From: Xenoacremonium recifei
Taxonomy: Eukaryota > Ascomycota > Sordariomycetes > Hypocreales > Nectriaceae
NCBI GenBank assembly: GCA_012184525.1
Contig: WOFQ01000078.1
Location: 30,520-94,519, forward strand
Reading direction: 5' to 3'
DNA: 64,000 nt
A program made the translations under genes and the position numbers. Shown here piece after piece: positions 34,884 through 45,529 of this stretch. How positions within the stretch are numbered: the stretch's first letter is position 1; each line of letters opens with the position of its first letter. The notes beneath the pieces are model-generated. The model was not told the origin of the DNA. It saw nothing but the letters and a program-made list of their open reading frames with translations, and did no database searches.

Positions 34884-35345
34884 TGGGACAGCTTCTAATA
34901 GAATTGGGTTATGGAAAGAATTGGAGGAAATTTTTGCCGTCGGCCAGCGTCTTCTCGTTTGTTGACAAAGTTATCCGCAGCGGTTGGAGTCTTGAACCTC
35001 TTCTCGGCATAGAAGAATACTGCCGGGGTAGAAGGTGTCGGCCAGCATCGGTGACAGAACGATGCCTTCCGAGCCAAGCAATTTATCTGTCCATGAATTG
35101 ATGTCTGTGGCGATAGACGAGCCACTAGTCCAACGGAGACCGGGCTACAGAGTATTATCGGCGAGATAAGAATGCGGCCGGGAAATTTCTAATGTCGGCT
35201 CTTATCAAAACACCGGGCCGGCGAAATTCTGGACTGTCTTCACACCTTCACCATCACCGCGCCCCCTTGTCTTATTGATCCATTTCGTTTAACACCGGTC
35301 AACTGCTGCGATAACTGGGAACCGGCCAGTTTCTGACGATTATTC
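34884..35345. promoter_or_regulatory. Divergent permease/regulator promoter with repeated CCGGC motif
   Basis: Motif copies: CCGGGAAATTTCT at 35178-35190, CCGGCGAAATTCTGG at 35218-35232, and CCGGCCAGTTTCTG at 35322-35335, all on the plus strand, with a weaker reverse-strand relative near 34928-34945. HGATAR-type sites are at 35164-35169, 35202-35207 (reverse) and 35309-35314. A repeated CGG-containing element between a Zn2Cys6 gene and a permease is typical of a pathway-specific regulator's own sites; this is inference. Confidence 0.5.
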
Positions 35346-37719
35346 ATGGGTCCCAAGCAGCTAACGACCCCAGCTGAAGCTCTACGAGGCAGGAGGAACT
35401 TGGGGATAGGGGGCAGTCCCGATACGGCGGATCGGGCTGCCAATCAAGCGTGTGTGCAATGCCGCCGGGTCAAGATGAGATGTCGCCTCGTGACAGGAGG
35501 CGACAAGTGTCATCGGTGCACGCGGCGACGTACCGAGTGCGTATTCGGAGAGCCAAAGAAGAGAGGCCGAAAACCACGGCGGAATGCAGACGATTCACGA
35601 AAGAAAGGAAGTGCGCAACCAGTGCAGGCGCAACAGAGTCTACCATCGCAACCCCTTGACCCATCAGATTCTACAAGTCCCCAACAACTGAGCATAGAGG
35701 GACATGGCGGTTCTCAGGCATCGCCGACGTCGCCCGCATCGAGAGGCCCAAGAGAACTTTCGCCACTACACGAGCAGCAAGAGGAGGGAGACGATGGCTC
35801 TGACTTCTGGGCTGAAGCTGAAGGCCTGCAACCCGCCTCTCTATTGAGCAAGCGCGCTACTCGAGGGAAATTCTCATTGCAAAATATTCTGAGCATCCAT
35901 CGTGATCTACAAGAGGCTCAAGCGGGCCTGTTCACTGCGACAGAGCCTCCAGCGGATGATCCCGTCATCAAGGGTGTTGTGCCCTATCATATTGCTACCT
36001 CATTGTTCGAAGGGTAGGCTTTATCCAATGATATCACGTTGACTGACTCTCGAGCTGACCAGTAAAGATTCATCAAGAGCTTGAACCCGTTTGTGTGTCT
36101 TTTCGACCCCGGCCTTCACACCTTTCAATACGTCCGACAACGCTCTCCGTTCCTTCTTTCCGTCATCCTCGCCGTATCTGCCAAAGCGTTCAATCCATCG
36201 CTACATCGAGTTCTCTATGAGTACGCAGAGCGCCTGTATAGCGACGCCTTCGTCCAAGGGGCTAAGTCTACCGAGGTAATCCAGGCTATCATGCTCAGCA
36301 CATACTGGAAGCAGCCTGAAGATACCCGATCGTGGTCGATGATGGGTTACGCCATACGGCTTTGCATGGAACTTGGCTGGCATAAGCTCACCCTGTCGCT
36401 GGAGGAAGACGCCAGTAGTCAGATCAAGACCCGAACGGCCATCGAGGTTATGGAGCGACGCAATGTAGAGCGAACTTGGTTGGTATTGTTTGTTTACGAT
36501 CGCAGGTAGGAAGCCCCCCACGAATAAGGCCAGGAACCGTGTTGACTGTTACAGTATGAGCATGCAGACTGGCAAACCGTGGATGATTGAGCGCAGCGAC
36601 TTTATCGAATCTGCCAACGAATGGTACAAGCGGCCCCAAGCCAACTCCAACGACGCGACCTTGTCTGCCTTGGTCACCCTCCGCCTAGCTTCTGCAGATA
36701 TTGTAGAAGCATTCAACCCACAACGACCTGCACCGTCAATGCCTCACCCGCACCGGCTAGATTCATTGCTCAAGACGCTCGCGCCGCAGATTGAGGCTTG
36801 GAAGCGGCATTGGCTCCAGGTCACATCTGACAGAGGTGAAGTATCAGGCTCATTGCTTTCAAGCACTTACTTGACATTACTAACTATGGCATAGAACCTT
36901 GCCACTCATTTATCGTGGCCTTCTTTGGCACTCATCTGATGCTCAGTCTCTATTCATATCCCCTACAGGCTTCCATCTCGTCACCAATCGGAGCGTCTCT
37001 TGTAGATACCGAGGCTTTCTGGATCACATATACGAATGCACTCGAGTTGCTCAAGTTGGTGTCACAGCCCTCTTTGTCGGCTCTCCTCAGCTTCGCCCAC
37101 GACTCCGTCCATGCTATGACTGCTTATGCAGCTGTCTTCCTCATCAAGGTACGTGTTCATTTACAAAAAGACAACCCGTTTCCGAAGCACGCTCACGCTT
37201 TATCAGTTACTGCTGTCCGTCAACTCTACTCTTCGTCGCGAATTCGAAGAGGCTGCGCTCCAAACGATCCAGCTGGCAGCCCGAGTTTTCGCGCAGCAGT
37301 CAGCACCTCCAACGTTTGCTTGCGCTCTACAAGCCAAGTTTCTCAATAATGTTGTGAAGGATTACGGCAGAGCTTGCCGAAAACGTTTCCCTCAATCAGC
37401 GCCGCCGAACTGCACAACCTCTGGTATTCCTAGACAGTGCAATTCTGAAACAGAAAACTTGCCAGGAGCGCAGTCTCTGGATAGGTTGAGACCGGTTACT
37501 GAAGAATTCAGGGATCCAGCCCAAGACCCTGGACTGGTCAATAGTGATTTGAACCCCAGCGCCTCCATCGTGGAATCGGGAGAACTATCATTAGGGATTG
37601 ACGATGGGCATGTAACGGATGCGACTCCTCAGGAGTGGGCCTTTCTTAGTGAAGACTGGACGGCATTGTTCACTCATTCAGGATTTGATGTAGGAGATGG
37701 GAATTTCGTTCCTCTTTAA
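35346..37719 (+). CDS. Zn2Cys6 transcription factor, candidate cluster regulator
   Basis: The ATG at 35346; zinc cluster NQACVQCRRVKMRCRLVTGGDKCHRCTRRRTECVF at residues about 34-66 with six cysteines and an enlarged third loop, followed by an AT-hook-like basic run EPKKRGRKPRR. A Gln/Ser/Pro linker leads to RGKFSLQNILSIHRDLQEAQ. The Fungal_trans region is over several exons (LNPFVCLFDPGLHTFQYVRQRSPFLLSVILAVSAKAFNP; STYWKQPEDTRSWSMMGYAIRLCMELGWHKL; RRNVERTWLVLFVYDR). Introns are near 36018-36067, 36506-36555, 36833-36894 and 37149-37205. The last exon runs to 37719 with an acidic C terminus, a likely activation domain. Its position between the permease and the reductase-RidA gene, with a shared promoter motif, makes it the candidate activator of the cluster. 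Confidence 0.92.
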
Positions 37720-37855
37720 GGAATTGACTTCGGCGTTCTTTGTAATATACCAAATAGTCGCCGAGGGCTTTGGGGTCCGAATCTTTGTAAATACTATCCC
37801 TGTTGATAGATATCCCATTTTATGCTATATAGATGTAGTTCTCTACTGTTTTATG

Positions 37856-39602
37856 CTAAATCCGCAAAACGCCAACCTTGCCGCAGTCCACCACTGCCTC
37901 GGCCTCGATCTCAACCAACATCTCATCACCAATGAGCCCAGCAGTGACGAAAGTGTTGGCAGGCAAAACTCCAACACATTTGAAGACCCAGCCATGAGCG
38001 CGACTTACCTCATCGCACAAACTAGCGTCCCGAACCATGATGCGAGTCCTCACAACGTCGGACATGCTCGCGCCGAGGGACTGAAGAGCACGAGCGATGA
38101 TGTCGAGGATGTGAACAGTCTGGGCTCGAGCGGACTTGCCACCCATTACGGGGACAATGTCTGGAAATGGCGAGTTAGCCGTCGTTCCAGATACCCGTAT
38201 CACGTTACCCGTCCGAACGGCACGGCAATAGCCCTAAAAAGTAGTTCATTAGCTTGAATGCCTTAAATAAGATACAACCGGGATGGGCACATCGTTCGTA
38301 CAGCAATAGGCTCCCATAAACTCCCGGATGAATATTCGACCCTTTTACCCTCTGCAACGGCTTGCCTCACACTCTTGGTCCGGTCAACGTGCACAATATG
38401 CTGTGAGTTGTCGCCTGTGGCGGTTAAGAAGGGAGCTCGACGATACTCATCTCCGCAATCTCCTGGAATGTCGGATAGCTGTAGTTGTGCCTCATGAATG
38501 AGAGCCAGATCGTCCACAGTGAGGTTTATACTGAAAGCCTCGAGGTTCCGCTCGACATACTCCTCTGAGCCAGGCGATAGCCGAGAACCGACAATGACGG
38601 ACTTTACTGACGGAATGTCGAGAACATAGCGTGTCGCGACAGCCGGGATTGAGACACCGTGCCGCTGCGCGACGGTATGCAGAGCTTGAAGTACAGCCTG
38701 GAAAGGCTTCCAGCCTCCAGCGGCCCAAATGAAGCGCAGATACTTGCGCAAGCTCCAATTTAACTTGTTAATGTCAGCTGGTTCAGGTTTGCCCAGCCAT
38801 CGCTCGCTGATGAAGCCGCCGAGTAGGGTCCCATAAGCCAGAATGCCCACATCGTGATCAAGGCAGAGCTGGTTAAGGCGGCCTCGGGTGAGACGTCGGT
38901 CAATGACGTTCGTGGGGATCTGGTTGGTGGCGATGGGGAAGCCTGACTCAAGGAGGAGCTCCAAATGGGCAGCGTCAGCGTTGGTGAGACCAATCAGTCC
39001 AATTTTGCCCTGTTGTTGGAGTGTCCGGAAATGGTTGAGATTGTGCAGGTATGTATCATCAGTGTAGTCCCATATGTGATCTACGAGGCATCAGTCAGCG
39101 CGAATGAAGAAAGAATGAAGCCAATGTTTGGGCCTGCGTACACTGCATAAGATCGATCCGCTTCGAATTCATGCGCTTGAGGGCAAGGTCTGTCGCTGCC
39201 TCCGCTTTTTGGAATGAGATGTCTCCTGTCTCCTGGGGGCACCACTTGGTGAAAGCAGTCTTCTTTGTTGAAGGGAACTCCGCATTGTGATGACCAATAA
39301 TGAGTTCTGCCAAAGCTGTCAGCTGGTGTCCTGTAATAGAGATCAGAGTAATCGTGTTCACCAGCATCCCCGTAATGATCCGCCATGTCCCAGGTGCTAA
39401 GACCCCGCAAAGTCCTAAGGTATCGTGAGTGCTGTTCGCTGGCGCTGGCATCGTGCTTAAATTTGTCTTACGTCTTATCCATGACAGCGGCAGCCGAAGC
39501 GATGTCGGTCTGCTCAGCACTTGTGTCGGCACGCTGCCATAGGCCATTGATCATGCGACAGATCTCGAGTTTACCACCCCCAATGGTGGTGCGCTCGGGC
39601 AT
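37856..39602 (-). CDS. Aldo-keto reductase fused to RidA (YjgF/UK114) domain
   Basis: One spliced gene joins two enzyme domains. The ATG at 39602 (MPERTTIGGGKLEICRMINGLWQ) starts an aldo-keto reductase; after an intron the DMADHYGDAGE block holds catalytic Asp and Tyr, TKWCPQ the Lys, and HIWDYTDDTYLHNL the His. VIVGSRLSPGSEEYVERNLEAF is the NADPH-binding end. The reductase frame then reads YSSGSLWEPIA and meets a GT donor at 38301; the AG acceptor at 38234 continues GYCRAVRTGNVIRVSGTTAN, the RidA N terminus, in phase. SSGSxxE..xGYSRAVR is itself the conserved RidA start, so the join is precise. The RidA part ends GDEMLVEIEAEAVVD at a stop at 37856. RidA hydrolyses enamines/imines; coupling it to a carbonyl reductase suggests handling of the 2-keto or aldehyde product. 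Without splicing only the reductase would be made. Confidence 0.88.
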
Positions 39603-40016
39603 GGTGACTAGCGCGGGAGACATGCCTCGCGGTGGGCTCAAACAAAGCCTGAGGGTTGATCAATTGGACGAGAAACTTGAGCCAGATTGCACTCGGGGTT
39701 TCTTGTGGCTTCGACAAGCCAAGCATGTGATGAAACACGAACTCCCAGCTTTATCTGCTTTGCCTTATCCAAGCCACTTTGTACCCTTTATTCAGACCCA
39801 GGTGTGGATCGCGGGTTTGCCCTTCGTTCCGCTGACGGTGTTTTGCAATGATACCGGCCAATTGCTGCCGGCCAAATTCCTGAATAGCCGATGGCGAAAG
39901 AAATGAGCCACTTGTCAATAGCCAAAGGGTAACGGATTTAGGCCCGTGGTGAGAATGATGCCACTGATAGTGACTGACTGGTTGCTAAAGACTTAGTTAC
40001 ACCACACCGGTATCCT
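39603..40016 (-). promoter_or_regulatory. Reductase-RidA promoter with tandem CCGGCC motif
   Basis: Contains two direct copies of the motif, CCGGCCAATTGCTG at 39854-39867 and CCGGCCAAATTCCTG at 39868-39882, abutting with a 14-base period. This is the best copy of the element also found upstream of the racemase and in the permease/regulator promoter. No other gene in this stretch. Confidence 0.5.
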
Positions 40017-40880
40017 TCAAACCTCCCAAGGTCGTTCTTCGCGCATTCGTACCGGCACAAACTCCAGCGTTACAGTCCCAGTCTCGGTATCATAGAACTG
40101 CTCGGGGATCTCGCTGATAGCCATCTGGTCATAGATTTCCTTCATGAACGGATCCAGGTCGCCTCCCTGCGTCCTAAACTCGCCCGTGATGTCATCTACC
40201 AAGCCCATTCTAACTCTCTTCCGCGTTTCCTTGTCCAAACACCATCTTGGCTGGACTTCGGCCTCGCATTGCACATCTTCGTAGTAATCGAGCAAGGCCT
40301 CCAACTGTGGCATGCGGAAGCGGCCTTTGACTGCGCGTGGAGGTTCCTCCCAGACCACAAATACCTTCTCTAGGTTGGGCATCCAGTCAAGTAGGGCCGC
40401 AAATGTGCCAATGCTAAAGTACGCTGTGAATGCTGGGATAGCAAGATACTTAATCGCGCGGCCCAACTCCTCGACTCCGTCATCCCAATCATCTTGAAGG
40501 TTGACAAACTCTTCCCACTTCTCGTGCGGCAACCACAGCGGGTCAATCTCAAGATCCCACGGACGGCACCAGCACTGGCATTCAGAGCGCTCATCTTGCA
40601 TTTTCTCCAGTCCCTGGCTATTGGCCCAGGCCAACGCGACGGCACGGGACTCATGATTGACGAACAGGGCCGCAGGTGTCGGTACTCTGACGTATATTTG
40701 GCGGTTGACGCCTTCGAACTCGACCATAAGACTGTCTGGGTCGAGATACTGGACGTACCATCGCCACGAATAGAGGTACGGGGTGGGGAGCCGGGAGGAT
40801 GGGAGGGAGAACGACCAGATTATATTACGGATCTCTGGGGGCAAGCGGTTGAACTGTGGAAATCGAGCTCTTTTAGGCAT
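40017..40880 (-). CDS. 2EXR-domain protein
   Basis: An intronless 287-residue fungal protein with an N-terminal 2EXR domain: FPQFNRLPPEIRNIIWSFSLPSSR at residues 8-31, followed by the typical PTPAALFVNHESRAVAL segment at about residues 67-84. The remainder is acidic and Trp-rich (SIGTFAALLDWMPNLEKVFVVWEE), as in other family members. 2EXR proteins are widespread and expanded in filamentous ascomycetes and have an F-box-like opening, but no established biochemical function. It lies between the two putative nitrogen clusters and may be unrelated to either. Confidence 0.85.
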   Translation of the reverse strand: MPKRARFPQFNRLPPEIRNIIWSFSLPSSRLPTPYLYSWRWYVQYLDPDSLMVEFEGVNRQIYVRVPTPAALFVNHESRAVALAWANSQGLEKMQDERSECQCWCRPWDLEIDPLWLPHEKWEEFVNLQDDWDDGVEELGRAIKYLAIPAFTAYFSIGTFAALLDWMPNLEKVFVVWEEPPRAVKGRFRMPQLEALLDYYEDVQCEAEVQPRWCLDKETRKRVRMGLVDDITGEFRTQGGDLDPFMKEIYDQMAISEIPEQFYDTETGTVTLEFVPVRMREERPWEV

Positions 40881-41417
40881 GCTGTCAAGTTTTACGCGGT
40901 TCCCGCCGTCCTCTCTCGTATCCGTTGATGCTTTGTGGAGAGATTGAGAGAGGTGTCATGTGAATCTGTTGTGATGTTTGCGGCGGAGCTAGGATCAACA
41001 ACCTGGATCGCGACGGGACGCGCCACGAAAGCAAAACATTCACGTGATCTCCATCACGCTTCGACTTACCCTATAGCTGCATCATTCAATGCTTCATAAT
41101 GAGCGAAAGCTGTTCAAGCGAGGTAAGCAGAGCATATTTTTAACACGTTCACGTTTCCTTCCGTATTTTTTACAGCCTTTTAATACACAGTCTTGTCAAT
41201 ATTGGAAGCTGACATGGCTTTTCGGCGTTTCACAGAACCTGGAGGGCTTTTTCTGGGGAAGTCCATACATAGCATACGAAAAAATGTTGAATTATGAAAG
41301 AGAACTATGCTTTCTGACAAGAATCTTGAAATTCCTGACAATGACGCAAGGATCTTGCACAATACTATTGACTGGACAAGTTCAATCAATTGAATTTCCA
41401 AGCCCTGGATTAACAAC
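40881..41417. other. Intergenic region
   Basis: Upstream of the 2EXR gene and downstream of the NCS1 permease. The open frame at 41089-41433 has no family resemblance and overlaps the permease 3' end; no gene is called. Confidence 0.5.
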
Positions 41418-43265
41418 CTATCTTGCGAAATAGCTGAGCTCCAGCTTTCGAATGATAGGGTACATCAACCCGCAGAAGACAAGGGCGAAATAGTCCCCCG
41501 TATCGCCGCCGCTAGACCCAATTTTACGGGAGACAATGCCCACGTACTAGAACCTCGTTAGTCGTATTGATTGGTTCATGGAAGGGCGTTTCGCTTACCC
41601 ATGTCTGATCCATCCCAAGGAAGCTTCGAGCGATACCAATCAGAAAGGCCGAGACACCAGCGATACCCCAGGGCATCTTCGACTGATCCTGCCACGCCGT
41701 CACATCATAACCTAGCTTGCGCCGAAATATGACATGTTCTTCAAAGAGAATTGTGCCGAAACAAACTGTCCAGTACCCGAGGATGGAAAGGAAGTTATTT
41801 ATAATTTCTTCGAGGACATCTCGGCCGCCCCATGCTAAAGCTAGAATGATAGCGGAGAGAACGGCACACCAGATGCAGCAGGGCACGCTCTGTAAGTGGA
41901 CACCCCAGATTTGGATGCAAAGCGCCGAGGAATAGATGCTGGCAATCAAGTTACCAACTACCAGCACAGGTTAGCAGAGGAACAATGCATCGGAGGATCC
42001 AAAAGCAGGCTCACGAAAGCTGAAGACGTATATAACGCAGACAAATTTCCCAAAAGCTTTCGGTCTCAAAGTCTCAAGTATGAGAGCTCCAATGCCGCCG
42101 TTCTCGTAAACGTTATTGAGCTCCTCACTAGCACATGGATTAGGACTTGTGAAACCGCGAAAGGAATAAACGTGTCTACTTGGTCATGATAATACTGCCG
42201 TAGCAATTTCCCAGGATTGCGACGAAGATAGTGGGTATGATGAGTCCAACCATAGTGAGCCAGAATATCAGCCACTTACTGGTCTTCGGTGGGTAGTGAA
42301 CATAGTAGTCTCCCTATGAGATAGTAGCAGTTTTAGTAAAGGTCACCCAGGAGAGAGGTTCGGCATACTGATATGCCACACCACCCAGTTGCCTGTCCGA
42401 AGATGATTGCAAAGTAGCTCAAACACGAGCCGGTGTAGTCGAGACCAGACGCGTTGGTCTGGAAGTCCCCAAAGTAGTGTGCTGTTTCTCCGTACTGCAC
42501 ACAGAGGAGGACAAAAACCAAAAGCCATGCGTATCTTTCATAAGTGTGCAAAACGTGGAAGCCGAAAAAGGAGACGACAAAAGCGACTACTGTAACGATG
42601 GTGATACCAACGGCAAGCGGCAGCTTCTCACCCGAAACGGCTGAAAGCAACTGGCCAGCAATAATGCAGCTGATGACTCCAAAGCCACAGTTTCCGAGGA
42701 TATTCAGGAGTCCACAGAGTTTCGCTCCCCGGATTCCAAAAGCAAACCGTGACACCGCGATCTGGCGTAGTCCCGTGGGTGCAGAAAGGGTAGCAGTAAA
42801 GGCTGGAAGAGTTGAACCAAGGACGGTCGCAAAAACAGTTATAATGATGCTGTGAGACAGAGAAATGCCAAACATTGGGCCAAGCATGCCTGTGGGAATC
42901 ATCAGGGGCGAGAAGATCATCGAAAACCATAGCAGAATAATCTATTATCAGAGTCAGTAAATTATCGGCTACTTGCTAGATATTGACGGGAGACCCACGT
43001 TCGCAATCCCAGGTGACTGCCTTTGGTTCTCTCTGACTCTTTCGATGCCCTGGCCTTCGAACTTCATCTTCTTATCCATCCGTGCTTCTAGGTTCTGTAA
43101 CCATCTCAAGAAGGGGACCCTTTGTCCAATATTGATGGCTCTAGTGTACCCGATATCTTCTGCATCGCTGTCGTGGGAAAGGCCGATATTCACTGGGATT
43201 TCTTCAGTCTCGCCGAGGCGAATGACTGGCACTAGGTCAGGCTGTTGCTTTTTGGGTTCGATCAT
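41418..43265 (-). CDS. NCS1 purine-cytosine permease (FcyB/Fcy2-like)
   Basis: A nucleobase:cation symporter-1 family permease. The ATG at 43265 begins a cytosolic N terminus containing FLRWLQNLEARMDKKMKFEGQGIERV, characteristic of the Fcy branch. Then follow MIFSPLMIPTGMLGPMFGISLSHSIIITVFATVLGSTLPAF and RQIAVSRFAFGIRGAKLCGLLNILGNCGFGVISCIIAGQLL, the NCS1 signature helices. The next part reads YERYAWLLVFVLLCVQYG and FGQATGWCGIS, then DYYVHYPPKTSKWLIFW. The gene ends GLMYPIIRKLELSYFAR at 41418. Introns lie near 42920-42985, 42305-42370, 42180-42195, 41940-41975 and 41540-41600. It takes up adenine, guanine, hypoxanthine or cytosine by family knowledge. It diverges from the adenosine deaminase, a coherent purine-salvage pair. 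Confidence 0.92.
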
Positions 43266-43681
43266 TTTGCAATTGTTTATGGCAACGAACGCAAAACAAA
43301 ACTGGCTACAAAAGCCGAGTATTAGGTATCATTATATATCTACGATCTGGCTGTTGGCGCAACTGCCCGCCTTTCTGTATACGCAGATAGAGCTTGAAGT
43401 CGACATCATCTTGTCCCATGAGTGTCGCTTACACGGGAGGTCAAATCATTGGCTACGATAACGTAAGTTTATCAGATAATTGTCTATGTCCGACGGAATC
43501 CGTCTCACGAGTCGATGAGCGGCTCCCCCGACGGCAATGAAGCGGATCCCTTAAAGAATAGGGAGATCAGGCTAATGCGGGATTTAAATAGAGGATGCAG
43601 CCCTCTAAGACTGTGCCAAGCCATTTCACCTATTTTCTTGTGAGAGAGACTTGAACCCATTCCGGAGCGCAATTACGCAGT
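43266..43681. promoter_or_regulatory. Divergent NCS1 permease/adenosine deaminase promoter
   Basis: HGATAR-type sites are at 43385-43390, 43457-43462, 43469-43474 (reverse) and 43474-43479, clustered within 100 bases. This supports shared nitrogen control of purine uptake and deamination, by inference. Confidence 0.45.
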
Positions 43682-45464
43682 ATGGCCGGGATTCAGTCGT
43701 TCACGTCTCCGAAGACATTTGGCTCCGTTGAGGAATACATAGGATACCGCGATGCTTTGATCAACGCCGAGCGAAAGTTGGGGTACGAAGGCAGCGCAGA
43801 AAGGACTTCATTGGAGGTCCAGGCCGAGAATATTTTCCATCGCTTGCGAACTTGGGAAGACACCAACCACCATGGGGTTCAAGTTGATGGCTCCGGGTTT
43901 GAGGCTGGGCATCGCTTCCTCCACGCCAGGGACGCGATCGAGAAAAGCAAAGTCTACAGTGTAGCACGAAAAGCACCAAAAGGTGCTCTTTTGCACTGTC
44001 ACTTTGATTCGATGCTTCCTCCTAGAACGTTGCTCGAGGATGCCCGAAAGCAAAGCAGGCTGTACATCAAGTGCGATGTTCCATTGACCTCTGAAAGCTT
44101 CTTCGCTTCTGCACTGCCATTATTTGCCGTCTTCCCAGATGACAAAGCCCCAGACCCGACGGTAAACGTCTTTAGTCGCGATTACACTCTGGGATCCTGG
44201 ATGAAGTATCATAAATTCTTGGACCTCTTCCCCGGCGGACTCAATAAGGCCGAATCCTGGATCACGGAACGGATGGTGCTTGGATCGTATGACACTTACC
44301 GTCCTTCCCAAACAGTTGATGGGTTTGTATCGTCACTCCCTTGCGATTGATGATGTATGTTGATTTGCGGTAGCGTTTGGAGAAATTTCATCCGTTCCGT
44401 GTCAGTGGCACGCTCTTTGTTGTGCTACGAAACCGCATATCGAGAAAACTTCCGCCGTATTCTGTGGGAATATGCAAAGGAAGGAATAACTTACATGGAG
44501 ATACGCTTTTCTCTCAGCTACATGTACTTCATCAGCAGTGATGACGGAACCCGAGAGTACAGCCAGACCGATATGATGCAAATTCTTGCTGATACATTGG
44601 AAGAAGAGGTGCCGAAGATCCATTCAGCTGGCCTTAAGTTTCATGGTGCCAAGGTCATCTATGCTTGTTTGCGGTCCTCTTCTAGAGAAGCTATGAAATG
44701 GTGTATGGATAATTGCATCGAGCTCAAAAAGAAGTTCCCAGATTTGATCTGCGGTGCGTTGTTCCCCGATATATCACATATTCTCTTTCGTATTACTGAC
44801 TGGATTTGAAGCATTTGACATGCAAGGCCAAGAGGATGCTGGACATCCCCTCATTTTCTTTATTTCGGAGCTGCTGGATATGCGCTCAAAGATTGACTCC
44901 TTGGGTATGGATATTCCCTTTATCTTTCATGCCGGTGAGACCTTGGAGCTCGGTAGTGATACCGACTCGAATTTGTATGATGCCATCCTCCTGGGTACGA
45001 AGCGCATCGGACATGGATTTAGCATCACAAAACACCCTCTCTTGATGCAACTCTGCAAGGAGCGGAATATTGCCATTGAAACTTGTCCCATCTCCAATGA
45101 AGTTCTCGGGCTGTGCCCAACCACAAAAGGGCATCATCTTCCTTTCTTGGTTTCAAATTGTGTTCCTTGCACTATCAACTCTGACGACCCTGGCTCTTGG
45201 GAGTGAGTAAAGCCTGAAAAATGCTTCCAATAAGCTTCCAATACTGACAAAGGCCTTAGAGCTGACCCCCTATCTCATGATTTCTACCAAGCGATTGTCA
45301 GCAACAAGAATATGTCACTGTTGGGTTGGCGGGTTCTTGCAGAGTGGAGTATTGAACATAGTTGCATGAGCCCCGATGTACGAACACAAGCGTATAAGGA
45401 TTTCAAGGAAAACTGGGACGGGTTCTGCACTTGGATCGTAAACACTTATGGTACGCCGAGTTAA
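43682..45464 (+). CDS. Adenosine deaminase, ADGF/CECR1 type
   Basis: A Zn-dependent adenosine deaminase of the growth-factor (ADGF/ADA2) branch. Exon 1 (ATG 43682) contains the ADGF-type N-terminal region and then KAPKGALLHCHFDSMLPP with the HxH zinc ligands. Exon 2 begins near 44380 and includes YRENFRRILWEYAKEGITYMEIRF. After an intron at about 44755-44812, GFEAFDMQGQEDAGHPL, FIFHAGETLELGS (HAGE), TKRIGHGF and ETCPISNEVLGL follow. NSDDPGSWE carries the catalytic Asp pair; a last intron at 45206-45258 precedes ADPLSHDFYQAIV and the end at 45464. All zinc and catalytic residues look intact. No signal peptide is seen, so intracellular action is likely. It pairs with the divergent NCS1 permease. 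Confidence 0.93.
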
Positions 45465-45529
45465 GATGGATAATATGGAGGATTATGTTATGAAGAGTGA
45501 AAAGTTTCAACAACATATTTGACTTGGTC

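Noticed and set aside
37697..38257. Plus-strand open frame of 186 codons.
   Set aside because: It is the antisense shadow of the RidA domain, has no family resemblance, and its 5' end overlaps the regulator stop.
37856..38257. RidA as a separate gene.
   Set aside because: It has no start codon before GYCRAVRTGN; the reductase frame supplies the missing RidA N terminus through a phase-0 intron.
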